This document shows, piece by piece, positions 37,201-48,166 of a stretch of DNA of 64,000 bases (position 1 is its first letter; each line of letters starts with the position of its first letter). Made by a program: the position numbers and the translations under genes. The notes beneath the pieces were generated by a model. The model worked only from the letters and a program-made list of their open reading frames with translations. It had not been told where the DNA came from and did not search any database. Source of the DNA: Carettochelys insculpta (lineage: Eukaryota; Chordata; Testudines; Carettochelyidae); assembly GCF_033958435.1 (NCBI RefSeq), contig NC_134137.1, positions 61,830,001 through 61,894,000 of the forward strand, in the 5' to 3' direction.

Positions 37201-38617
37201 CCTCAAACCATACTGCCTTACATTTACTTATGTCCACTGCCAGATTTGCTTTGATTCAGACCTCAGTGACCAGCCACCAGTGTGGCTGAACAGATGCAAA
37301 CCTCTAGTGTAGACAGGCAAAGCTGTTAAGCTATCATTTTTTTTTCCCACCACATACAATTTCAAGGTAGGGTCTGCTGTATGATTCCAGATCATAACTT
37401 TGCTTGTCTGCACTATGAGCTTCCACTGGTGGACCTTACTGAAGGGGCTGTTCACTACTGGCTGAAATCTTCAATTTCAGTCACACTGGATGGTCGTAAG
37501 GAATTGTCTTTTGCTATCAGGAAACACTCGGTATGGTTGCCTATTCAGTGTTTCGATGTAAGCTTTTAGTATATCAGGTTTACAGAAATAAAAGAACTGC
37601 TAGCTAATGGGTGTGACACTGAGGTAATCAACCCCATTTGAAATTAACTCAGCTTTAGAATAAAAAACTCAACCCTTTGAGTGTTGGCGTGTCTATAATG
37701 TGTGCCATTTTGCCAAAGTGAAACTCACTGGTGTATGTTAGGTACTGATTTAGAACTATACAGTTTTTCTATTGGGGCATCTAGCAGCACTGAGCAGCAA
37801 CATTTACCTTAAGAGACTTTACACCTGCATTCCAACAGTCAGAGACTTTTGTATGGATCCCTTCCTAAGAAGTTCACTCTCAAGCTTCTCTTTTGGAAAC
37901 TCTCTGCAAAAGTTACTAATATACCACAAGCAATGCTGTATACAAAAGACTATCAGGATGGTTAACTTGTAGGCCCAGTACCTTAATATTTTTGACTTCT
38001 GCTGTATATCAGCTGATGTGAACATATAAAACTCATCACAGGCACTGCATGTGGTATCTTCTCTGAGTGATTTGCATGATGTTTACACCCAAACTTGAGA
38101 ATTCAGAAAGATATTTTTTCCCTCTCACAACTGGATATTGGTCTCCTCCATAGGTTGCTATCCTGCTCATTTCTACAAATTATGCACATATTATTTTCTT
38201 TCAGCTGAACTAAAACTATGAAAAACTCCTGCCAATTTGTGGTGTTTCTTTGGTTTTTTGTTGTTTTGTTGTTTGTTTGTTTGTTTTTGGTTTTGTTTTT
38301 TTTTTTCGTTTTCTACACTAGTTTTCATCCTCTGCATAGGCTCTGTAATGGAAATGTCACTGACACTTCCCTTTATAATCAGTTGCTTAGATCTTTGCCA
38401 AACTTTAACTTTGGGTTGCAATTTTTCACTCAGGGTCCTTGCCACAGGTGAATTTTATTTTTCCCTACCAGCTGTTTCAGAGAACACTAGGGGAAAAACA
38501 CATTGTTTGGCCTATGCTTTTAAAAAAAAATTGCTATCAACCTTTTCTTTGAAAACAATTTCTAGCACCCCATGTGTTGGACTAGGGGCTTCAAATTTAG
38601 GTGAGTGATTAGTCTTT
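34234..38617. other. No gene seen; decayed MITE-like pieces
   Basis: 34.88-35.12 kb (ending with GCCTTCTAGTGTTGGCC) and 35.32-35.56 kb (GTCTACATCATAAACTCTTG) have eroded TIR-like ends. 37.29-37.42 kb holds CTAGTGTAGACAGGCAAAG mirrored by TTTGCTTGTCTGCACTATG, a small eroded fold-back. A T/G-rich simple repeat (GTTTGTTTGTTTG type) runs from 38,250 to 38,310 and accounts for the Phe/Leu-rich frames there. Confidence 0.45.
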
Positions 38618-39166
38618 GGCTATGTCTACACTACAACCATCTGTCGACAGAAGTGATTGTCGGAAGATACCTTCTGGCAAAGCATCTGTGGACAGGTCAC
38701 ATCCACACACACACACAAGCACATTGAAAGAGCAATCCACTCTGTCAGAGCGAGGCCAGAGTGCTTGGCCGCACTCTCAACAGAACCGCCAACTGCAAGC
38801 AGAGGGGATCCAGGAGCCAAGCTGTGGACTGGTTCCCAGCTCCCCACTGCTTGTGGGCCCAGGAAACTGACTAGCCCATCAGGACCCACCAGGGCTGGTC
38901 AGTTTCTTGGTTCTTTCTCCCTGCCTTCCCCCAACTGCATTAGTGTCAGCCTGACAGCCCTGCTGCTGGGGAAAGGCAGAAAGAAGGCTTCTCACAGCTG
39001 GGGAAAGACAGGAAGAAGGGGCTGTTAACCTGCCTAGCTACCTGCAGCTGCTATGCAGGCTGACAGCTGCAGAGCAGCTTCAAGTTGTGCTTAATTTGTG
39101 TTAAAGCGAGTTACATGCAACTTGAAGCCCTGTATTTTGAGGGTTTACTGTAGTGTGGACGTAGCC
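38618..39166. mobile_element. MITE, about 549 bp, with an internal pogo-like end
   Basis: The left end GGCTATGTCTACACTACAAC mirrors the right end GTAGTGTGGACGTAGCC. It contains an (AC)n run at 38,703-38,718. Near 39,140-39,152 the pogo-type terminus GGGTTTACTGTA is present, so a second element probably nests in the right half. Frames up to 123 codons in this stretch are incidental. Confidence 0.75.
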
Positions 39167-40209
39167 TTTAGAGTTTAACAGCTAACTTCCCCATAGATTT
39201 TGTCTGAGTTTGGCATTCTCCAGCCCATAGCTGAGAAGGGCTTTCCCTGAAAGTTCAGCTCTGGCACAGCTGGACTGCGAGTAGGGAGCTTATCGCTCCT
39301 GTGCTTTCGAGGACACCCCCTTTCTGTTCTGAGGCAGACTGAAGGAAGCTGCCTCATTCAAATGCAGAGGGGATAAGAGCCAACCCGACAGGGAGTAGAT
39401 GGAGAGATGCAGGAGAGGGGACAAGAGACTGGAAAAAAGGAGCAAAATAGTGGAGGGACTGAGACACAGCAGCTGAGATTGGCTGGGCAAGGAGCTGCAA
39501 GGAGTCCCCAAATTTTCATCTGCCAGGGCCATATCACTCACCTTTGCTCTGATGGTGGACTGGAACAGGTCAGTTGTAGAAAATACTACATTTTGTACAT
39601 AACTCTAAAAGTTTAAAACTATTCATACCCTGAAGAGTTTACAGTTAGTATAGGAGGACAGCAGAAGGTGAAAGGAAGTTGATATGTGTGGATAGTCATT
39701 TTGTCTTATGAGTGTGCACTAAATTAGGTAGGAGCTGCGGAAAAAACAAGAAGAGGAGGCAGTGGAATGGTGAGAAAGTAGCAAGGGAAGGGTAGATGAG
39801 GTGGGAAATAACATGGAGCCAGGACAAAGACTGTAGAAGAGTCCCTCTTACAAATTTAGTTTTATCTTTGTTACATCATGTCCTGAGGTGTGCTTTTCTG
39901 TAGAGGTGTGGGCATGCTTGTTTTGTTTAAGTTCTTTGTGGGAACCTCATTTTCTACCACTGCATTTGTACAGGACAATGAAAGCAGTGTTTGCACCAGG
40001 AGTAAATATATCCTGAAAAGCAAGTGGTGCAGTGCTTAAAAGTTGCATTAAATGCCCAGGTGTTTTTAAATTGGGGTTCTGTTAAGTTTCATGTCCAAAA
40101 AGCAGTCATGGCTTGCACAAGCTCTATTTCTGAGTCTCTGGAGCACATCAAGTCCAAAACTCTTAAGACCACTCATTCACATGAACTGCATCCTTGAATG
40201 TCCTCAAAC
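39167..40209. other. No gene seen
   Basis: Purine-rich stretch at 39.36-39.48 kb. Short overlapping frames with no domain. Confidence 0.4.
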
Positions 40210-40495
40210 ACTGTTGTCCACAGCTCCCAGGGGCCATGCCTCACCATTCCTGGCCACTGGGATCTGTGGGAAGCAGTAATAAGCCCATACCTGCAGCCTG
40301 CAGCAGATCCTGCAGCTCCCATTGGCCAGTAATGGTGAACCATGGACACTAAATGTAAACAGACTCATGGCCCTCCAGCAGATTAGCCTTATGAGCCACA
40401 CATACTTGTAATGCCACTGGATTCAGCGGGCTGATCAGAATTTGTCAGTGACCCAGATGTGGCCCCTGGGCCATAGTTTGGGGAACTCTGGGCTA
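40210..40495. mobile_element. Interspersed repeat related to the 12.94-kb element
   Basis: GCTCCCAGGGGCCATGCC, CCTGCAGCTCCCATTGGCCA and ATGTGGCCCCTGGGCCATAG occur in the order of a common turtle repeat whose end reads as a warning-type 'cccgcgggcc' block. The family name was not verified. Confidence 0.5.
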
Positions 40496-42185
40496 GTGGG
40501 AGGAACAAGCATAAGGAGGGGAGGAAGGTGAGACTATCATTTGCAGAACTATGATACAAGATCTGGAATAACAAGCCTGCCGTGTTGGGACTGGGACAGA
40601 ATGAAGAGTGGCTCCTTGTCCCAGCCACAGGAGCAGAGAAGATCCAGGTCAGGGACAGGTTGGAGTGGATAGGCATAAGGCAGGATGGGAAGAGAAGAAG
40701 AGTCTGTGCCTATTAGAAAACATTCCCTTCCAGATCCTGGAATGAAACCCAAGATTTAAGTCTCTGCTGTAACCAAATATCTGTGAAACCTACTTGCAAA
40801 TATTGCATTCATTCTTGTGCAGGCCCGCACAGAAAATGTAAAACTGCTTTTGCCGTCTGTTACTCCATTAGTTCAAGTGGCAGAGTATGGGAAGTGGAGC
40901 TAAAGTTTCCAACTCTACTGGTGGCCTGCATGGGTGCTCATGTCACATGAGGAATTTCGGTTTTGTTGAAAAACTAAAATTCCAGATTTAATTGTGCCTA
41001 TGCTCATTTGTTTCAGAAGGTGACACGTGTAACATTTGTAGTACTGAAACAGACAGTGCTAAGCTTGCCTATAACTAAAGCTCTTCCCCCTCTCCATCCA
41101 AACACGCCTAGTTATAGGGGGAGGAACCACTAAGTCTTAACTGCAGTTGTTCATTGGGGACAACAGAAGAGGAAGAGGAGCGAGCTAAAGTTGAAAATCA
41201 GGGAACAGATCACGGAATCCCAAAGAAGCTCTTCCTGGAGAAGTGAAAGGTCCAAGGATCAGTAAAAAAGCCCCACAGTTGCTGAGTACTCCCCATCCAA
41301 CCTTCTTCTCTTGAAGCTGGCCATCTGGGTCAGTGTAAGGAGAATGTTGGCAAGGAAGTCCCATAATAGTGGGTTAAAGTATACAAAATGGATGTAATTG
41401 ACAAAATCAGGAGGTGTGGAGGAAAGCAACAACCAGAACCTCACAGTAAAAGCTGCAACCTGATGCAGTCCACATAGATTTCTTTGTGTCTCTACTGCTA
41501 CTAAAGGAACATGTACCAGGAGCGTTTGTGAACCACACCACTACATACCTGTGATCACAACTTCATATTGACGCTGCCTATTAATATCTCGATTGGGACA
41601 TGGAACTATATTAGAATATAGCTCATTCACCAGGGTTCCTCCCTTTCCACAAGTAGCAACAGATTCTTTCACTTGACATTGGATGGAACGTAAGTACAAA
41701 GAAGTATGGTATGAAGTATGAGGCATAGATATTTTGGAGGCAGACCAACTGGATTTCATTCATCTGACTTAAGGGGCACATTGAGGGCAGCGGGGTAGGC
41801 TTGTAGAGGAGGGTCATGAACTCTGGAGGGTCAGAGACAAGGAATGAGCGGAGGGGACTCTCCCATGGGACCAGCTTAAGTAAAGTCAGAGAATCAGGAG
41901 CCAAAAAATGTTCTCACCTCCCAGAACACACAGCAGTGGATACAGGGTGGGTAGCCCCAGGCACTTCCCGAGCACTACAGCATCTACCACATATGACTGA
42001 CCAGTGCACGTGGCATCAACCAGGACCATCCTCTGATGCAACAAGGGTGATACCACCACCTGACAAAGATGGGAGCTGAATAGCAGTTCTTCAGCACACT
42101 ACCAAGTTTTTAGTGCATGGTATCCAAGCCCACATGGTCATTTTTTATGCTATAGATTTATCGTCCAGCTTACCTTGTACTGTTA
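40496..42185. other. No gene seen
   Basis: Mixed-composition DNA with short overlapping frames on both strands. No recognised domain or repeat. Confidence 0.4.
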
Positions 42186-42796
42186 GGCTATGTCTGCACA
42201 GCAATGTTGTTTTGGAATAAGCTATTCTGAAAGGCTGTGGCCACACTTGGCCAAAACTACAAAATGGCCGTGCAAATGGCCATTTTGAACATTACTAATG
42301 AGGCACTGAATTGCATCGCTTTCGAACGTTCTCGGCGTGGCTATGTGCAGGTCCTTTTTGAAAGGACCCTGCACCTTTCAAAATCCCCTTATTCCCCTCC
42401 ACTGAGAGGAATAATGGGATTTTGAAAGGTGTGGGGTTCTTTCGAAAAGGACCCCTGTGTAGCCGCTCTGAGCTGCAAGCATTTGAAAGTGACACTTTCA
42501 AAGTGCCGTGGCCAGAAGTGTCCTAATGCTAATGAATATTCAGCACCTCATTAGTAATCTTCGAAATGGCCATTTCGAAGATGGGGTTTACTTTCAAAAG
42601 AGCAGCATCTACACTGGCTTTCTTCTTTTGAAAGAAGCATTTTTGAAATTAGAATATGCAAATTTAAACCTCATTTGCATTTTCTATTTACCTTATTTGC
42701 ATACCTCTTTCAAAAGAGGAATGCAAGTGGAGACACACCCTCAGTTATTTTGGAATAGCAACCTTTATTCCAAATAACTTTGTGTAGACACACCCT
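42186..42796. mobile_element. Composite: one MITE nested in another
   Basis: The outer element has GGCTATGTCTGCACAGCAAT on the left and TTTGTGTAGACACACCCT on the right, plus mirrored TTTTGGAATA blocks just inside each end. About 42,233-42,741 is an inner element (GGCTGTGGCCACACTTGG to GTGGAGACACACCCT) with its own CTTCGAAATGGCCATTTCGA fold-back and CCCCTTATTCCC centre. The inner unit is of the same family as 43,340-43,791, but more decayed. Confidence 0.75.
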
Positions 42797-43339
42797 AAAC
42801 TCCCTACATGATGCATATCCTGGGTGTTGAACACAGCGTGGCAGTTACCTGGTGTAGAGGTATAGGGAGAATTTGTGTTAACTTGAGTATCCTTTTACTA
42901 CTTTGAGGCATCCTCAGTCAAAATGCTGATCAAAACCCCCATACAACAGTTGAGTGATTGCTGGTCTTTTGGGCTTATTTTGCCATTTACTCATTCTTTA
43001 TTAGCTAGTTATCATAAATAGAAATTGTAAGCATAAATTAGTTAAATGTTTTGAAATGCTATGCCAAAGAGAAGCTCAAATATGAACATTGCCTTTTTAA
43101 AAAATATACACTGTATGGCAGGTGTTCTTCATACAATGTTCTACAAATAGATGCATGACAAAATGAAATGGGCAAGTTAAGAAATAAATAGTAGTATTTC
43201 AGTTTACATATAACAGTATTGTAGCAATGTATTTAAAGGTGAAAAATGTCTTCCATTCATGTATGCAGAGTTTGATAGACTTGGTTTCCATTAAATTCTA
43301 CCCAACTAAGTGCTTCCTCTTTTAATGCTCTGTTACAAT
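42797..43339. other. No gene seen
   Basis: Short AT-rich unique stretch between two MITEs. Confidence 0.45.
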
Positions 43340-43791
43340 GGCTACGTCTACACGTGCCCCAAACTTCAAAATGGCCACACAAATGGCCATTTCGAAGTTT
43401 ACTAATGAAGCGCTGAAATGCATATTCAGCGCTTCTTTAGCATGCGGGCGGCCGCGGCACTTCGAAATTGACGCGCCTCGCTGCCGCGCGTCTCGTCCAG
43501 ACAGGGCTCCTTTTCGAAAGGACCCCACCTACTTCGAAGTCCCCTTATTCCCATGAGCTGATGTATGATTCCCATGATCAGCTCATGGGAATAAGGGGAC
43601 TTCGAAGTAGGCGGGGTCCTTTTGAAAAGGAGCCCTGTCTGGACGAGACGCGAGGCGCGTCAATTTCGAAGTGCCGCAGCTGCCCGCATGCTAATGAAGC
43701 GCTGAATATGCATTTCAGCGCTTCATTAGTAAACTTCGAAATGGCCATTTGCGTGGCCATTTTGAAGTTTGGGGCATGTGTAGACACGGCC
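43340..43791. mobile_element. Near-perfect palindromic MITE, 452 bp
   Basis: Left arm: GGCTACGTCTACACGTGCCC, CAAACTTCAAAATGGCCAC, GCGCTTCTTTAGCATGCGGG, CTTCGAAATTGACGCGCC. The right arm is the same in reverse, ending ATGTGTAGACACGGCC. The turn is around 43,567 (CATGAGCTGATG / GATCAGCTCATG). Arms of about 220 bp differ at few positions. Flanks share CAATG on both sides, a candidate 5-bp duplication. CpG content is high, unlike older copies, which suggests a recent insertion. Confidence 0.9.
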
Positions 43792-44031
43792 AATGGCTGC
43801 ACTGTTTTGACTTTTTACAATACTTTCCTCATTTCCAGATAGAAGGAGTGAGCCAGGAAATGCTGCAGATGGGGTCACATAGCCAGAAAGCCCTTCCAGG
43901 GACACCAGCCACATGCTGCTTTAAAGGGCACTTCTCAAACAGCTCTTCCCTGCACAAGTTGCTGAGGCCTGCCAAGCCATTCACAACTAAGCTGAGCCTT
44001 TACCTATTTCTGATTCTCACTTGTGAGAGCC

Positions 44032-45230
44032 ATGGACCCACAGCAGCTGCACACCCTCAGGATTGTCCTTGCTTGCCTGCTGGCAGCCATCCTCTGCCTC
44101 CTGTAGTGCTGGAGACCCAGCCCACCATGGCCCCTGCTGCACCCTCCTCAGACCATCCAGCGTGTGTGTGAACACACTCTGCAAGCTCCGACTGGTGGGA
44201 CTGGATCGTCCTGACTGAGTGGGATGATGCATGCTGGCTGCAGAAGATTAGAATGAAGGACACTTTTGTGGAGCTCTGCAGCTAGCTTGCCTCCCTCCTC
44301 CAATGCCAGGACATCCAGATGCAGCCAGCCCTCTATGGCCATGTGAAAGTTCGTCGCCCTGGACAGCTACTGCTCCATCAGGCAGCCGTTCAGGGTGGGC
44401 AAGTCCCCCATCAGGGCTATTGTCCTTGGAAGTAAGGCACGCTTTGCTCACTGGCTCAGCAGGGGAAGTTGAGAGGTGACTGTTAGGCAAGGGGGATCCT
44501 CAGGGACCAGGGCTGGGGGTGGGTGGGACAGGGAGGTCTAACCCCAGGAGACCATGATGCCTCATCTATACACAGGCCTGCTGCTGGAGCAGCAGCCCTG
44601 TTGCTGGAGGGGCAGCTCTGTGAGGGGGCTTCCCAGAGGGCCCAAGGTTGAGTCTGGGCAGGGGCATCCCAGTTCAATTGATGCAACTGATGGCATGCAT
44701 ATTATCATCAGACCCCTGGACCACAGCGCCGGATGCTATGTCAACTGCAAGGGATACTACGCTGTCATGCTTCAGGCATTTGTGGCCCATTGGGGGATGC
44801 TTCATGGGGGTATTTGTGGGCTGGCTAGGCCAGGTACACCATGCATCCATTTTCAGGAACTATTCCCTGTACCATAGAATGGAGGCTGGGACTTCTATCC
44901 CCCAGTGACAGTGGGCCATTGGGGGATGTCAGCATGCCCCTCTGCATGCTGAGTGACCATTTCTGTGCCCCTTCAGTCCTGGCTTATGCAGCTGTACATG
45001 GGCCACCTCACCCCATTCCAAGAGGTCTTCAACGGCTGGCTCACACACATATGCTACCCACTGAGTGCGTCTTTGGCCACTTGAAGGCAAGATTTAGTTG
45101 CCTCCTCACACACTTCAACGTCAGGGTGAAGAACATCCCCCAAGTAGTGGGGGGCCCTGCTGTACTCTCCACAACCTGGTTGAGGCAAGGGAGGAGAACT
45201 TCCCACAGGGCTTTCTCACCAAGGCAAGCC
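44032..45230 (+). pseudogene. PIF/Harbinger transposase relic
   Basis: A start-like ATG at 44,032 (MDPQQLHTLR...) is followed by stops and frameshifts. At 44,190-44,283 a stretch reads WDWIVLTEWDDACWLQKI and then RMKDTFVELC, the helical region before the nuclease domain. 44,350-44,430 reads SYCSIRQPFRVGKSPIRAIV. The DDE domain starts at 44,689 with DGMHIIIRPLDHSAG and KGYYAVMLQAF. The last acidic residue lies in ECVFGHLKARF at 45,063. The first Asp and the Glu codons remain. The position normally holding the second Asp (QAxxDH) reads QAFVAH, GCC at 44,785-44,787. The tail resembles VKNIPQVVG. Frames change at least twice, so it cannot encode an active enzyme. Confidence 0.8.
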
Positions 45231-46666
45231 CTGGATTCAACCTGTCTACCAAAGCCCCTGACCACCAGGTCCACCATAATGGCTCCACATGTGGGAAGCC
45301 CTCTGGGAGGCTTTTGCCCACAGGCAGGAGTGACCCCCCAACCAGGCACCCCCTGCAGGCACCTCCTGACCATCCACCCCTCACCATTCTCCTCTCCTAA
45401 TAATGGGGGACATGGGGTTGTTGCAACTGTTAACTTTACTCAAACATAAGAACATTAAAAAAATAAAAACTGTGCATTGAACTATATACACATCCTTGAA
45501 CAGAGGTAACTATATACAGTGAGGTGAGCTTGGGAGGGGGAGTGGCATGCCAATATTGGTGGGGGAGATGCAAGGGCACTATTACAGGAAGGGGGTGGAG
45601 AGTTGTGAGCCCCAGTGGCCATGAGAGCCCCTCTCCACCTTGGGTGTGGGGTCCCCCCAACCGCTGGGGCATGGAGAGGGCTGGGAACATGGGGAGGTGG
45701 AGGTCCACAGGCTCAGCCTTGGTGAGGGGGCTACAATGCTGGAGTTCACTCTGGCCATTAGCCAGGCCTCAAGGCCCTGGAGAGTGGCAGGTGAGAGGTC
45801 TGCCAGCAGGTGGGCAATTAAGGCCCCAGGGCGTCAGGGTAGGCAGGTGCAGGGGTGGCTGGAGGCACAAGGAGGCTAGGCCAGCAGCTCGGTGAGGGTC
45901 CCACACAGTGCAGAGCACACCCACCACCTCCACCGATGTGTCCTGCTGCCAAGTCATCTCAGCATTGTTGAGCACCAGCCACTGCTCTGCAAGGGTGTTT
46001 TGGTGGTGGAGGGTGGCTGTGTAAGCAGCAGCCTCGGGCCCTGAAGGACACTGGTGGTGGGGCTGGTCTGGCCCTCTCAGCCCTCACTACCTGGCTCCGT
46101 GATCTGCCAGCCTGGATGGGGCTAGTTGGCCCCTGGGGTGTGCTGGGGCTCTTCTGGTCTTCAGATGACACAGCTGTAAAGGATGTGGTGGGGGAGGGTC
46201 AGTCCCCCTTCTTGGCCATGGTTGCTGTGCTCTGTGCCTCCTGTGGGCAACTGTCCCCCAACCCCCTACCTGAGGGGCAGGCATGTCCCATGGATGTCCC
46301 CATAGCAGTGTCACATATTCTCTGTACAGTGGTCTGTGCCATGCATGACCTCCATGATGCCTTAGAGATGGTGCTGGCTGTGGCAGGCCCCTCCACCAGT
46401 AACAGGCTAGGGAGCAAAGGGGTTGTCTGGGCCAGCGGGAGTCCCTTCTCAGGTGGCAGGTGGTATGGGTGCAGCCTGGCCCTTCTCAAGCCCCCTCCAC
46501 AAACATTCAGCTCACAGCGCTATCCACTAGGATGGGTGCTCAGTGTCACCTGTGGGTGTGCCCGCATGCCAGGGGTGCACTCCAGTGTGGGATATCTGGG
46601 GCTGCGTTCGGGTGTGGGTGCCACCCCAGGGTATGTGATGTGCTGCATGCTCACCAGACAGTCCCT

Positions 46667-47215
46667 CAAAGAGATTGGGGATACCTGGGGGAGGCTGAGA
46701 GCGCCTCAATCACCAGGGACGCATCTGAGGGCTCATCCCCGGCTGTGACCTCCAGCTCTGGGTCCAGTGCGCTGGCTTGACTGGCAGGTCCAGGCTGGTC
46801 CTTGCCCAGACCTAGCTCCCCTTCTGGTGTGTCAGGGAGATCCGGAGCTGCAGTGTTCAGGGTGCCACAGGGTGGGGAGCAGTCCTTGCCCATGAGGAGC
46901 TCATGTAGCTCCATAGAATCACAGAGTCATAGGGCTGGGAGGGACCTCAGGAGGTCATCTAGTCCAGCCCCCTGCTTCAAGCAGGATCAACCCCCCCGTG
47001 ACTGGAGCCTGCCCCAAGTGTCTGGTGCTGTTCCAGGCCTACGTATACCTCTGTTGCAGCTCATTTACTTTGCACCAGACCTGGTCAGCAGTCCAGGAAG
47101 GGGGGCCTTGGGTGGCCAAGCCACTGGCCAGCCAGGCATACACAGGGAAATTCTGCTGGTGGTCTGTGTTGTCCTGAAGGAGGTTCTGGAGCTCTGGCTT
47201 TGTCTATGAGGGGGT
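46667..47215 (-). pseudogene. Myb/SANT-like transposon protein relic, split by CR1
   Basis: On the minus strand, from about 47,180 down to 47,000, the frame reads LLQDNTDHQQNFPVYAWLAS, then SWTADQVWCKVNELQQRYT, a stop, and HLGQAPVTG. This order matches the Myb/SANT-like DNA-binding domain (QVRxKVKELRxxY...RSGxxPxTC) of the second protein in Harbinger elements. It breaks at a CR1 copy (46,913-46,997) and resumes as ELHELLMGKDC to 46,666. It needs an intact host element to have had a function, and this copy is dead. Confidence 0.65.
46913..46997 (-). mobile_element. CR1 3' end inside the Harbinger second gene
   Basis: CATAGAATCACAGAGTCATA, GGGCTGGGAGGGACCTCAGG and AGGTCATCTAGTCCAGCC are the reverse complement of the CR1 3' end with its ATTCTATGA-type tail. 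It is well preserved compared with the relic it sits in. Confidence 0.85.
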
Positions 47216-47714
47216 CCTCTGCTTCATGCCTTGGGTGGGCTGCTGGGACCCCTCAGCCTGCTCCCTTGGGGTGCCCTGCATGTCCCAGGATGGCTTCCTG
47301 CAGACCACGGTGGCTGGAGAGCCTGTGGTGCAGCAGCACATGTGCTTGCTGCCTCCAAGTTCTCAGCCTCCTGCCACAGGGTTTCTAGGTCCTTTCAGCT
47401 TTAAGAGTGGCTGGACACAGAGACCCTAGAGCCCTGATGTTGCTGGGAGGGGCATCTCTGCGCTCCAGCTGACTGCTACCATGCAGGACTGCTCTTTTGA
47501 AAGAAGGGCTTGCAGAGTGTCTATACACACTTCCAAAAGATTCTTTTGAAAGTAGGCATTCTTCCTGCTCCAGGAGTAGAATAGGACCTGCAGAAGAAGT
47601 GCTGTGTTCTTTCGAAAGGATTTTGAAAGAACACATTTAGTGTGTGGATGCTCTGCATGTTCTTCTGAAACAGCCCTGGTTAGACCAAAAGAGCTTGCTA
47701 GCATAGAGGCAGCC

Positions 47715-48166
47715 AATGTGTTTTAATGCCTCATGTTCTTTGATGTCACTACCTTTATTATCTCAGTGCACAGGCAGCAGAGCAGATATGGTAATAGTTG
47801 AAAAGTGAGCAGTTGCCAGCTGCTACATTTCCACAGTTTAACTGGAAGTAAAACAATGATCTTTTGCCAAAAGGTTTGCTATCTCCCAACATATGTAAGA
47901 CCAAATCACTTCTTTCCAATTTGCAGTGGGGTTCTTTATGTGTATCCAAAGGACATATTTGGTCTATAAGTAGATACAAGAATGAACTGGGGAAAAAAAC
48001 ATTAGGACATAAATACCACTGTTACCACTATTTGAGGGAGGGGGAAATTTTCTGTCTAGCAGTTTATTTCAGTAGGAAGTTTATTGGCAATTTTGACGTT
48101 CTTTTGATCGCTTTATATTAATGAGGTTAATGAGAAATGTGTTGACTCTGTTGATTCCATCTCTTA
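47715..48166. other. No gene seen
   Basis: Unique AT-rich sequence between two elements. Confidence 0.45.

Larger units (their letters stand above)
43792..47714. mobile_element. Decayed autonomous PIF/Harbinger transposon
   Basis: The block holds a transposase relic on + (44,032-45,230) and a Myb/SANT-like relic on - (46,667-47,215), the two proteins that PIF/Harbinger elements carry. The right end is probably 47,697-47,714 (GCTAGCATAGAGGCAGCC), a worn version of the CTAGTGTAGACGTAGCC terminus. Just inside it are TTTTGAAAG repeats in both orientations. The left end is unclear because the palindromic MITE at 43,340 adjoins it. Composition is GC-rich compared with its surroundings. No open frame is intact. 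Confidence 0.65.

Noticed and set aside
38218..38608. Phe/Leu-rich frames that look like membrane proteins
   Set aside because: They arise from a T/G-rich simple repeat at 38.25-38.31 kb.
44841..45449. Plus-strand frame of 202 codons as a live gene
   Set aside because: Part of it matches the Harbinger transposase end (ECVFGHLKARF), but the rest of the transposase is broken by stops and frameshifts, so it is a relic.
46116..46748. Plus-strand frame of 210 codons
   Set aside because: It is antisense to the Harbinger second-gene region and has no domain of its own.
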